64,000 nucleotides of DNA from Phorcus lineatus (Eukaryota; Mollusca; Gastropoda; Trochida; Trochidae): the NCBI GenBank assembly GCA_921293015.1, contig OV121090.1:21342304-21406303 (forward strand). Reading direction: 5' to 3'. The translations under genes were made by a program, and so were the position numbers. Below, piece after piece: positions 11,440 to 24,100 of the stretch. The notes beneath the pieces were generated by a model that did not search any database, had not been told where the DNA came from, and worked only from the letters and a program-made list of their open reading frames with translations. Each line of letters begins with the position of its first letter. The first letter of the stretch is position 1.

Positions 11440-12344
11440 TGTTGAGTAAATTCATACTTAAATATTCGAATAATAACCACAGTAAAATTTAATAGAAGCC
11501 ATGAAGATTCCTCATGAATGTGCAAAGTGTACACACCGTAGGAGCGGTGAACGGCAGGCAATATTTAATAACTGAAAGTGAACGGTTTGATGCGCGAGAG
11601 GTCGGAACGTTTTGAGTTTTAAGTGTAGGAAAATCGTCAACATCTATATATTTATAAGCCACACTTCCACCAAAATCCATGCTGTAAAATAGAAGGCCTT
11701 TATGCGTATTGTCGCCAAATTTCTTTCTTTTCCGTCCACAGACTAGCCTATAGGCCTGAAAAACAATATCTTGCCGCGACAACTTGTCCGTCAAAATATT
11801 AGAATTTTACGAACTTTTATGTATCTTTGATAAATAAAGAAAAATCTAAACACACCAACATTAAGAATATTTATCAAACTATCTTCATGGTTTTTTGGAC
11901 AAATTAAGCGTAGGTTATATTTTTTTACATATTATAAGTGCTTTCCCGTATTTGTTGACTTTAATGCACAAAAAATAGATATTAGAAACCACTGTCATTA
12001 CCTTCTTGACACTTTTCATACATCATCAAAGTATTTTCCATTTTGGTAATTTTGCTCATTACAAAAATCCATTAATTATGTTATTTCCACTGCATAATTT
12101 TTCTGAGTTTCCTTTTTTCCCTGTTGAAATATCCAAGATTAAGGACATTGAGATATTAATAAACCAGGTTGTTTAGAATTTTTTTGTCAATTATTTTGAA
12201 CCAAAATTAGCAAGTTTGTCAGGAATTATTTATATGTATTTTTTAATGAAAAAAACCCTTTCCTTCAAAGCTGCTCTCTGAGTCATTAACATGTTTTTGT
12301 GAAATTGTGCTACAGAATCAATATAAATTATTAGATTTAAAATA

Positions 12345-12960
12345 ATTGATGCTCTCTATTCTATATGACATGCTGATACTGTAGACTTTAACATTCGGTC
12401 TGGAACTGTTGAGTTACAATGTACATACTGTTTTTTTCTGAAAACTTTGTAGTTTTTATTGACATATATTTTTATTTGTATGTGATAAATACTCATTGAT
12501 AGTGCATGTTTAGATTCCATCGAGGAATTTTATTAATAGATAAGATTAGATAGAAGACTCTTAGAAGTAGATGTTTGCACAATTTAATGACTTTTGTTAT
12601 AAAAAAGTATGCTTCTAGTATAAATCAAGTTTATCATTACTTATTTAATGGTATCAGAGTATTTGTTCTTATAGATTTTAACTAAATCATTGAAAATTTA
12701 TATTGTTGGTGCTATTATCTTTTTTATGTGAAATGCTGATACTGTAGTTTTAACATTCCGTCCCGGACTGTTTGATCAAAGGACTTGTTAATTTCATTGA
12801 TGTTGTGTTTATTGAAATATGTACATATATTTTCTCTGAAAAAAAATCACGTTTGTGCATGTTTGATACAATTAATTATACGATAATTATACCTAAAAAT
12901 GATAATCATTCTTGTCAAAAATCTTGTATTAAGCTTTATAACCCAAAAATATATATAAGT
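12345..12960 (+). repeat. diverged direct duplication, period about 365 bp
   Basis: The blocks ATGCTGATACTGTAG...TTTAACATTC(G/C)GTC near 12369 and 12732 are each followed by similar sequence containing ACTGTT, a TACATA(T/C)-rich stretch and a GTGCATGTTTGAT/AGAT motif. This is an old tandem duplication with no coding content. Confidence 0.5.
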
Positions 12961-13649
12961 ACCAATATCAGATGATTTTTAGGCCCCTTCTGTAAATTCA
13001 TGTAAAATTTGAAAATTTCTCAAAAAATGTCGACAGTGAAAAAAAATATTGAAAAAAATATTTGATGGTTTTCAATACATTTATTATGTGACATACAAGT
13101 ATATAATCATTTTAAGTGCTCATTTTTAATTCTGTGAAAACAAATGTGTCTTTTATTCAATAAATTGTTGCATTGTTCGGTCGATTTTTATACACCCCCT
13201 ATACCTTTGAGACACTCTGAAAACCAAAATTCATGTTAGATATTGATAATTGCAGATTGAATATTTAGTTTGATAGCTGCTTTAAACATTCAAAGTGAAA
13301 AAATTGTCATACGTCATTAATTGAGGTTTTTATAACAGTGGCCGAATTTGTTCAAATAAAGCAAAAATTCAACCCCAAATGACCAAAATTCAAAGTCCTA
13401 TATTTCTGTTATTTTTAAAAATAATTTCAAAATGACTTTTAATATGTTTGAGATACACCTCAATAACACCAGAACACAAGTTTTTTTAAATCTAGGACAT
13501 TTAGAAAATTTCGGGTTGCGCCCCTATGAGAGAAGGAAGCGTTTGCGATGTGATGCTCCTCCACCGTAAGAATGGACTTAGACTGAGAGGTCCGAAGTAT
13601 TTGAAGGAGAGCGTCTGATTGTGTGCCAAATTGGTATTAATTGCAGTAA

Positions 13650-16188
13650 CGCATGCATTTAATAAAACGATAATTGCTTTTCAAGGAGATATATCTATTA
13701 TCTATTTCTGTGAGACCATATTATCTCCCCCGAGAATTCGGACAAATATTTGTTACAACAGTATATATTCCTCCGGATGCTAATGTCAAGCAAGCTTCGG
13801 ACTGTATTCACGCTACCATGGAAAAACTCAATGGGATTTCACCAGAGGCACCAAAATTCATACTCGGCGACTTTAACTCTTGTGATTTAAAGTACGTTCT
13901 GCCAACTTTTCACCAGTATGTAAAGTGCCCAACAAGATCAGGGAATACCATTGACTTATGCTATGGAAGTGTGAAGGACGCTTACAAATCTATAGCTAAG
14001 GCTCCTTTGGGGACATCTGATCATAATACAGTCTACTTAATGTCATTATATCGTCAGAAACTTAAGTCAGAAAAACCTGTGGTAAAATATGTAAAATCTT
14101 GGACAAAAGAGTGTATTGATCAATTAAAAGGATGTTTTGATTGCACAAATTGGGATGTATTTGAAAATGATTGTATCAATTTAGATGAGCTTACAAGTTC
14201 TGTAACTTAATATATAAATTTTTGTGTAGACAATATTGTACCTCTCAAATGTGTTAAATTATTTCCAAACAACAAGCCATGGGTTACTAAAGAGTTTAAA
14301 TCAGTGTTGAATGAAAAGAGAAGGGCCTTTTGTGTTGGAGATAAAGTTAAGGTTAAAGAGATTCAGAAAGAAATAGTTGCTTTAACAAGAAAATGTAAAG
14401 ATGAATATAAAACAAAGATTGAAAGACAATTTTCTGTTAACAATTTGAGGAATGCTTGGAATGGCATCAAGACTATCATTGGATCAAACAGCAGACCTAA
14501 AAAGTTACAATCAAATGATGACTTAGTATTTGCAAATGAGTTAAACTCATTTTACTCTAGATTTGATAGTTGTAATTTTTCAGAAGAAAGAAACAAAGTA
14601 CTTGAATCCCTTCCCCCATGTGAATTGTTAGATATTTCTAAAGATGATGTGATAACGTCTTTTGCCAAGATAAATTCACATAAAGCCTGTGGACCTGATA
14701 ATTTGCTAGGTGTAGTTCTGAAAGAGTGCAGAGTGCAGCTGGCTGGTATTTTCCAAAAGATTTTTCAATTATCATTAAATTTCCATCATGTTCCCATTCT
14801 TTGGAAGACATAAAAAATTATCCCATTACCAAAAAAGAAAAACCCCTCTGTCAATAATGATTACAGACCAGTAGCTCTCACCTCTGTTGCTATGAAATGT
14901 TTAGAACGAATTGTTAAGAATTTCTTGTTAAAGGATGTGATTGATGTTTTAGACCCCTATCAATTTGCATATAGAGCACGGCGTGGAGTAGATGATGCAA
15001 CAATAACTCTGCTTAATAACATCTATAAACACTTGGAAAATTATAGTTCTTATGTCCGAATAATGTTTGTTGACTTCTCCTCTGCTTTTAATACGATTCA
15101 GCCACATCTGTTACTTGATAAACTTTTTCATATGAATGTTAAGTCAAATATCATTAGGTGGATACATTCTTTCCTTGTAAATAGACAGCAATTTGTACAT
15201 GTCAATAATGTTAAATCTTCAACTGTATGCACATCTACTGGTGCTCCACAGGGTTGTGTTGTTTCGCCAATTTTGTTCATTTTGTACACAAATGATTGTC
15301 TCAAATGCTGATTCGTGTTTTACCATCAAATTTGCTGACGACGCTGCAGTTGTAGGCCTAATTAGAGAGTCAGAACTTGCCTATAGATCCGAGCTATCAA
15401 GATTTGTGGATTGGTGTAAATCTTATTTTTTATATTGGAACGTTCAAAAAACTAAAGAAATGATAATTGATTTTAGGAGAACTAAGTCAACATTAGAATC
15501 TGTGTGTATTGATGGCAATGAAATAGAAAGAGTAAATGAATATAAATACTTAGGTACTATCATTGATTCTAAACTCTCTTGGAATGAGAATACTGAGAAA
15601 ATATATAAGAAAGGACAACAACGTTTACATTTCTTGTGGAAACTAAAATACTTTAAAATAGATCAAACCATCTTGATGTTGTTTTACAGAACCTTCATTC
15701 AAAGTGTCCTTACATTTAACTTTTTAAGTTGGTTTGGGAACCTGTCTGTTCAAAAAAGAAACAAATTGATAAAAATCGTGAATACCGCATCTAAGATTAT
15801 TGGGCTTCCTATTGAAACGATCGGCAGTTTTTATGAGCAGCAGTTATAGAAAAAAGGAAACAAAATTTTGGGAGATTCTTCCCATCCACTTTTCTTGGAA
15901 TATTCGACATTACCTTCTGGACGTAGGCTGCGTATGCCGACTTTTCGAACAAACAGGTTCCGCCAATCATTCATTCCCTGCAGCATTAGAGAAATAAATT
16001 CTGTCTAATGTTGCATCACGTTTTTCATGTAAATTAAGTAAATTATCTGTCTATCTTAACTGTTTTGACATGAATTGTTTTATAATATTATGTTATTATT
16101 TGTCTTCATTCTGGAGAATTGTAATTATACAAAACAAATTTCCCTTTTGGGACAATAAAGATTATCTTATCTTATCTTATCTTATATA
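13650..16188 (+). mobile_element. 5'-truncated, mutated non-LTR retrotransposon (LINE) with endonuclease and reverse transcriptase remains
   Basis: The translated remains run in order. First comes the C-terminal half of an apurinic-type endonuclease (ISVRPYYLPREFGQIF, FILGDFN, SDHN). The reverse transcriptase follows (ACGPDNL, DYRPVALTS, FVDFSSAFNTI, GAPQGCVVSPILF, FADDA, YKYLGTIID), then a tail with LPSGRR and RTNRF, stopping near 16008. The C-terminal tail resembles the Rex/Babar-L2-CR1 style. The 3'-UTR ends in TTATC repeats (16163-16188), typical of that group. Two in-frame stops (14208-14210, 14811-14813), a frameshift near 15300 and another stop at 15847-15849 make it non-functional. 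The N-terminal endonuclease and ORF1 are missing. A second 3' fragment lies at 57784-57982. Confidence 0.9.
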
Positions 16189-18184
16189 AATGTTCAGGTA
16201 TATGCTTGATTCGTTTTGCGCGGTATACATCGGACACGTGACCGGCTTACGCACGCGCTTACACTGATAAAGCAGCCATCAAACTTCATAGCAGCTTCAT
16301 ATATGAATATTTCATATACATGATACCAATCATTTTTTAATTATAAATTAATATGGATTAAAAATTGTCGTACAAAAAATAAAAATGGCAAATGTCTTTC
16401 TCATACAATCTCAGTGAAAAAGAATCTAAAATTTGCTAATTTGATTCACATTTTCAGCTCGATCACTCTCGACCATTGATTTAGAACTAGTAAAATATAG
16501 CTTTTGCACATTTGTAAGTCTGTTTTTTTAAATTTTCATTTGAAACTGATAATTGAATATTTATTTGGAGTGTACGTACGCTGATAATTTGCCATGTCCC
16601 CAATCAAGCATAGCCAAAATCTGATATTCCAAAGAAGCATTTGTAAAATACCTCATAACAACAAACTTTTGTCTATTGTCAAACAGTAACATTTACATTT
16701 CATAGTTGCCGAACTTGATATTACAACACAAGTGTTTGCATTAACCTGTATATATATTTATTTACATATTTGTTTACTGCTATCATAGTATGTCAATTAT
16801 ACAAATATACAGGTGCACATTGAAATGAAATTTTTAAAAAAGACTTCTAAAGCATGTTTTGATATGTTGTGACTTTCTGGCATCTTTTACGGTGCAGGGG
16901 CCATGCACTCAAACTCAGGTTAATCTTAACCCAAGAACGAATTGACTGGCTTAGTTTAAGCTGTAATCTTTTGTGACTTCTTAGCAAATGGTAATTGTGG
17001 ATTTAGGGACAGAGTAATAAGGGCTATATCCTCTCCGAAACTAAAACCATCATCATCCCAGGAAAGTTGAATTTGATCATGAGTGTACGAGACTCTTTAG
17101 CAAGTGGATATTTTCAACTTTAAGTTTGGTAACTCTCAATCTATGATTGTGCGATAGTACATGTTGTGTGTATAAGTCTTGATGTGTCATGTTAGCCATT
17201 ATGAGTAAATCACTGTCATTGTGGGCCATCGTGGGATGCCAGGACGCTGAGATATTCTTAACATTCGGAAATCCATTGCAAATTTTTCTAACGTTAACTC
17301 TTCACAGCGTTACTATAAAAGCAAGGTTTGAACTTGTAAGTTATTTTCAGAAATTTTAAAGAGCGATATGGATAGGTTACATTATAACTTCCTGTTGACA
17401 CAGACCTCTGTGGGATTAAGTCAGATCAGAGATGATTGATAAATGACAGTCCAAAATAATAGTAGGGAATGAATCAATGATATGATTTTAGTTGGATTGG
17501 GTGACTCATAAATACAGGGGACACACCCTCAAAAAACCTATTTTGTTATAATTTTCAAGAACAGACATCCGATGTCTGACTAAATTTGATGCAGACTCCA
17601 TTGCCCATGGGGTCAGGGTAACACAGTGGTTAGCTCGTTTGACTTCGGATCAAGAGGTAAGGAGTTTGAATCCCAACAGAGGCTCAGCAACTTTGTCTGC
17701 AGTAGAGAACTCTTCTACACGCAGTAAGATTTGGGTACAATGCTACACTGAATTTCAGCGCTGTACCACCCATGGTCTACTATAGTTCCACTTGATGTTG
17801 CAGTGTTATGGGCTTTCACCGTGTCATTATACTAGCAGCCGTGATATAAAGGAAATAATCTTGGAATTGGTGTTGACGTCATATGTGACCTCCTGTGCCC
17901 ATGTGTATACTAGTACTTAGCTTCTGTTAAACACTTTAAACCTCAGAGAATTGCATCTTGAAAATTTCTTTATATGTTAGTCAGTTCCCTGATATGATAT
18001 ATAATAAAACTGAGCTGCAGAATCAATGGCCCAATTTTGAACATCTTAATTTTATCATCAGTTGCACTTCCTTATCTAGGATCATTAGTGCCAAACATAT
18101 AAGATTGCATATGGAAGAGTTACTGTTATTTCATTTTGATTATCCAAGATTGAAAAATAATTTATCATTAAACTTCCATTGCAG
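16189..18184. other. intergenic region upstream of the Schlafen-like gene
   Basis: AT-rich with one SINE copy (17609-17876). No exon could be recognised, although 5' exons of the Schlafen-like gene may lie here because an acceptor (ttccattgcag) immediately precedes its first called exon. Confidence 0.4.
17609..17876 (+). mobile_element. tRNA-derived SINE, family 1, diverged copy
   Basis: Same architecture as 9453-9768: GGGTAACACAGTGGTTAGC head, GAGTTTGAATCCC B box, GCAACTTTGTCTGCAGTAG body and CTAGCAGCCGTGATATAA near the end. It has several substitutions and a shortened middle. The tail runs into unrelated sequence. Confidence 0.82.
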
Positions 18185-18189
18185 TGAAA

Positions 18190-21100
18190 ATGTTTCAAAA
18201 GCCAAAGACAAAGCGATACTATAGACAGGGAACGTTGATGTCTGTTGAAGAAGATGCTACTCATGAGTTCAAAGGTCATCGCAACCTCCAAACTGAGGAT
18301 ATACCCCCGTGGGCGAGAGCAAATAAGAGAGAGAAGGCGTCTAGGAAACCTGTGTCCAGGTAGTCATGGCGATAAACCTTTACTCTTACCTAATCCGACC
18401 AGAAGACATATCTCAACAAGTTGATTGCTATAGCTTTATTTACTTGAGGTTCATTGTAATTTACATAATAACTCACACAAAGATTGATGAGCTTCAGAGC
18501 CAAAGGCTCTAAATAATTTCAGTTCCCCTTCTTATTTCTGATTGCAAAAATCACAAGAGCATACTCTGATGAACTGTTAATTTAGATAATTTTGTTTCAA
18601 AGAAATTGAAAAGAAGAAATCCATTAAAGAAAAAGCTGCCTTATGCATCAAAATATCTATACAGCCTTTCACTTATCCATCAAACTATTCAACAGGGGAA
18701 GATTATACAAAATAAAAAGGACCCTTATTGTCTCTGAACTCAATGTAAATCAGACTGGACTTTTGCCCGAAGAAATCAAATCCTGGTCCCCATGACCCTT
18801 GCATCTTAAATGCAAGTAACTAATGAAAATATGACTTATTTCTTCATCAGGACCCTGAATGCGTTCCTGAACACTGGTAAAGGTGGAACAGTGTACCTGG
18901 GAGTCTCAGATGATGGGATTATACGCAGTCTCAAGCTGACTTCTTATGTGGTGAGTAGACAGAAGGGATACAGAGTATGTTCTTGGAGTCAAATATGTCT
19001 AATTTTATATATGGTGTTATATTATCGTGAAATAGTGGTTGTCTTTGAAAGTCACCATCTTGACGATTTGTTCAATATGGAGACAATAAACAGGTTTAAG
19101 TTGTAATTTATGTTAAAAAATTGATAATGGCGCGCCATTGACTTGAATCTTATTCTGGAAACTATTTACAGCAGATACATGGAAAACTGTATGTTGGTAA
19201 TGATTAGTAGATCAATTAACTAATATTCATGCAATTTAGATGTAATATTTTTACTTATTAACTCTTACGTTGCTGAATATTATTTTGACCAGTTTTGCCC
19301 CCGTGGCTGAATTTTCCAGCACTCGCCTCGCTACCGTTATAGCGCAATTAGCCCCTGTGGCCGAATTTTCCAGCGCCGCCAGATGCGACCGTTTTAACAA
19401 CATATGGCGAATTACGGACACTATCGTCGTTTTATACAAAGCTAGTCGGCGAATCCCGTGTTACAAATGGATGATACTTACTTGACACTTTGAATGAAAT
19501 TTCTATCACCCCTGGAACGGTTTCTACAACTGAAGTAAACTTGTTTTCAATTCGGGCGCCGTAACTCAATAAATTCCAAGAGCGCATGCGCGAAATCAAA
19601 ACGAAACTAAAGATGAATAGTTCCTCTTCACATCGATATAAAAATTATTTTTATAATATGTTTAGAACGAATTTTACAAAATTTTAAAAATTGTCTTCAT
19701 TTCAAACATTATAAAATCATTTAATCACTGAGTGCACACATGCAAATTATATACGGAATTGAAGCTATTTTTTTGCTCTATATTTCACGATAAATTTTAT
19801 TACGATACGCCATCCTAAACGAAAGATATAAATTACGAAAACAGGGTAGTGATAAATCCCGATAACGTTCTGACCCCCACAGTAATATTACTAAGCTAAT
19901 AGCCCCGGGCAAACGCACGCGCTCAGCGCGTGCAGGCGGGGTATCCCCGTTGAAACATACACTCACACACAATATAAATTGTCTTTATTTCCAACTTTAT
20001 AAATCATGTTATTCGCTTTGTGTACATGCAAATTATATATGGAATTGAAGGCAATTTATTCTTCTTTACGAAGAAATAAATCATAACAATCTTTTGCACT
20101 GTAATTAGAAGTTATTACCAACGAAACGTGGGTATAGCTAGTAATAAAGTCTTTGATAATCGCCTTACCGCAACATATGTCGCATCGTTTCCACACGTTT
20201 TATTTTGATGCAAATATGGGCAAATTACACATGAAAATGAAGGTATTTCTTTCTGCTTTACGATGATATGAAAATAATAAATATGTACCACTTGGTTTGG
20301 AATATATAAAGCTTGCAAAGATGGTACCCTCGGGTATTTTAGAACAGATTTTGATAATTGCGACATCACTAACCGCTCCTTTATTGTCTAATTGTAATTT
20401 GCAAATTTTATATAGAATTGAAGACGATCCTTTCCTCTTTATTGTGATATAAAAATGTCGATAATGCGCTCTGCCGTTAAATGGATAGGAAGTGTAAAAA
20501 GCAGTTGAAAATAAATCGCTTCTCGGTAAACAAAATATGAATAGAGAAATTGCCTGTTTGTGCGATGCGCGCCGGGTCCTTTCTGAATTTCTTGTACATA
20601 CCAATTTTACATGGCAATAAAGATTATCCTTTTCTCTATATTTTGATATATGAAATTGCAAAATTTACCGAGAAGTTTATGTGATATAAAGTGCGAGAAA
20701 ATGGTAAAAACGTAAAGAATAAACAAAAGTCACAATTTTGCGGAACTTGCTGTATCTTTATTCTATATGGTGTATATAATTTTTTTATATCAAATCGAAG
20801 ACAATTATTCCTTCTTTATCACGATGTAATCAATTTCAAAATACGCTTAGCTGTTGAGAAGATATGAGCGAAAGAAAGGCACATGTCAAAATCGCCGTTC
20901 AGTTTACATGATTTGAATCGAGAAATTAGCTTTTTGTGCGGCGCTTGCTGTGTCTTTATTCACAGGGGCGTGTATCGCTTAGAAATAGCTTTAGAAAGAC
21001 ATATATACCCATAGACCCTACCCTACTGTAGGGTCTATGGGTATATATGTCTTTCTAAAGCTATTTCTACTGTAGGGTCTATGGGTATATATGTCTTTCT

Positions 21101-24100
21101 AAAGCTATTTCTAAGCGATACACGCCCCTGTGGTATTGACAAGATCGGGGCTTTACAGTATAGAACATTATAAAAGATTGTAGCATAAAAAAATGTTTAG
21201 GTTCAATATTCTTGAAAATAGTAGAAGTATACATACTGAAACATCCTAATTCTGTTGAAGCTGTTAAACCTTGTTTCTCTATCAGACATTTTCTGTACCC
21301 AAGGACCTATCCGTTGATTATTGCAAACGTTGTGTGCAAGGTTGAAATTAAAATTTCTATTACACTTCTAGTGTGGATTTCTACTTTCATAAGAAGAGGT
21401 TTAGTACAAGCTTATTAAGTCAAATTGTGTAGAAAGAAAGGAAATATCCTCTTATTTGAATAAAGATTTTTTTGGGTCAATTTTCCCTTTTCATTGATGC
21501 ATGTCAAATACCATCAACAACAATAGAGCTAATCTAATCTTTCTAAGCAAACCTCAAAAGGGGTGATGGAGAAAAATTCCCCCTTTGAAATTTATTTAGC
21601 TTACTGCCTGGCTGCTTAATAGATTGAAAAGATTTTTGACTGAAGCACTTGCAAGAAATCATGACTTATTCTATAACTGTTTCCAGAAAGATCATGTAGT
21701 TGCGGGAATAAAGGACCTATTTTCAAGATACAACCCACCTGTGCCCGACCATAGATATAAAGTCAAGTTTATTCCTGTTGTCAGCGCTAAGTTGTCTGAA
21801 GAAGAAGCGCTAAGGGTTGCCTCACAAACTGATGAGTAAGTAATTATTTCGTGACATATGTTTTGTTTTTGAAAATTAAAATAGATGTTTAATAAGATAA
21901 ATTTTTTTAGATTTTTCTAGCAGTTGATGTCATTTAAAGATGCACAGAGAATGTCGTTGGGGTCAAATATGTCAAACTTCATAAATGGTGTTATTTCATC
22001 CACAGGTAGTGTTTTTTCTGAAAATTAACATCTCAATTCTTATCAGTTAGAATAGTTACAATAAACAGGAAAAAGTTGAGATTTATGATTTAGGACAATG
22101 TTGCACACAAGTGATTAAAACTTAATTTTTGAAACTTGTTCATAGCAGACACAACGAGGTCATTTAACTTATATACATCGAACTGGGGAGCTGAAGTTCG
22201 ACTTCCTAACATTTTTATGGTCGTTTGTTTATGTACAATCAATTACAAGAAAATGTCTTAGTATTGGCATTTAAGAGATAAAGATGCAACTTTCAATAGG
22301 CGATTTTTTAACTGGGGTAATAGCCAATTACTAAATTCATTAAACATACTCTGTGTCACGTAAATTAAATATCTTTTCTTTTAGTGAGTATTCAGACGAT
22401 CCCGACAGACATAGGCCTCATCTGTTCCGGACTCACAACTACTGCTGGTGTGACAATGATGCCATTGCCAGAATCAATGTGGTAAGTTGATACTTTTTAT
22501 CTCTCTGGTATGTAATACCATGGGAGCACAGTGGTGTAGTGGTAAGCTTGCTTGCCTCTCGCGCCAGAGACCCGGGTTCGAATCCCGGTGGAGACACCAA
22601 AAATTTGTGACTTTGGTCTCATCCTGTGTTGTGTCCCTGGGCAAGACACTTCATCCACTTTGCACTCAGTTCACCCAGCTGTAGAAATGGGTACCTGAAC
22701 AAGGGGGAAGTACAGACCTATGCAGTCGCGCGGAGCACTTGTTAATCGGCAGCACCGAAAGTACTATCCTTCCAGGGTAATAATACTCATGGCGCTTTGA
22801 GCATGCTTTGTCATGGATATATGCGCAGTTTAAGAAAGTTATTAGTTTATAGTTGTCTGCCTGTTTGTCTGTCCATCCAGTCGTCCTGAGTCATTTCTTT
22901 TCAAGGCAGAACTCAGAATCAGTTTATTAGATCTTCAAGACCTCCTAGAGTTATGCCTTAAAATTTAATGTTTTTCAGAATTAAAAAAGTTTTTTTGTTT
23001 CCATGGAAAATATGGCCTATGATTATGCATAAGATAGGCCTTACAGTATTTCCCAAACTTTCTGTGCTTGCAGTATAGGCTTCTGCAACAGATCTTGATA
23101 TTCCAATGGGAAGTCATATGAGAATTGCAACTCTTTGCCAAAGAGAGTGTAACTCTCAAAACATAAATTTTTTTTTGGTGGGCAGTAAGATTTAATTTAG
23201 CCAGTGATAGAGACTGGTGCAATTTCTAGCAATGAGGGGAAAGATGAAGATCACTTCTCCAAGGCAATTTTTAATGCCAGCCAGGCAAATAGTTCATCAC
23301 TTACATAAATCTTTCCTATGAAATTTGCAAAAATGTTTAGAACTTGCCTGCATTCAAGACCTCACTATTGAAACTCAAAACACCCTACCCATCGTCGAAC
23401 GACAGGGCTGACCACATCACTTGCAAAAACCATGACATGGATCACATGAAAGTTTGGTGCAATCACTAGATGTCTTGGCCATAGCACCCGCGATGGGATG
23501 CACTTGATTTTTCACCCTCTGAGCTGAAACAACAGGCGCTGATAAGCAGTGATGCCCTAAACTGTAAAACAGGCTTAAAAATGAAATCAACTTTTGCTCT
23601 AGAAGAATAAATAGTTCAATTTAGTTGTCTTTTTAAGACTTTTATGACTTTAATCACCTGCTGGGATGAAAAATGTGAAGGAGATGAGAATATAAAAAGC
23701 AGTGATGTTTGACCTCATACTGGGTAATAAAAAGGTAATTAAGGGGCACTCCTTCTAATTTGCTAAAGAAACCTTCAGTCATAGGCTTGCTTATTAACAC
23801 CAATCTTACTGGCTATTTCTCATTCTCTCCCCTAAGAGGTAGCTAAAATCATAAAATCCTACACTAACCTCTATTTAGATATAAGAATTTCTCAGGCTTC
23901 TGGTAGATTCCCCTACTGGCAAAAGTCACATGAAGGACAGTCTGCAAAATTTCATCCAATGTAAACGCTTCTTGGACCTGTGTTGTCGTGGAAGCCTATG
24001 CGGTTACTCAGATGCCTTATCATAGTAGCCAACAAGACCCAAAGTGCAGAGTGCACAGTCAAATTTAATTTTGTTTTTCCTAAGCATATGAGAATGACAT

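Larger units (their letters stand above)
10801..13640. other. intergenic region without recognised gene
   Basis: Very AT-rich sequence. It contains the MITE at 11322-11439 and a diverged direct duplication at about 12340-12960. Minus-strand open frame 11489-11794 (101 codons) has no recognisable motif and no splice context and is not called as a gene. Confidence 0.45.

Noticed and set aside
11489..11794. 101-codon minus-strand open frame upstream of CIAO2B
   Set aside because: Begins with ATG but shows no recognisable domain, no paralogue and no splice context. It is probably chance.
20200..20661. 153-codon minus-strand open frame in the satellite array
   Set aside because: The frame spans repeat units with no conserved peptide between units; it is a by-product of the array.
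22521..22600. tRNA gene candidate
   Set aside because: Same reasoning: it is the head of SINE family 2, followed by its conserved central block.
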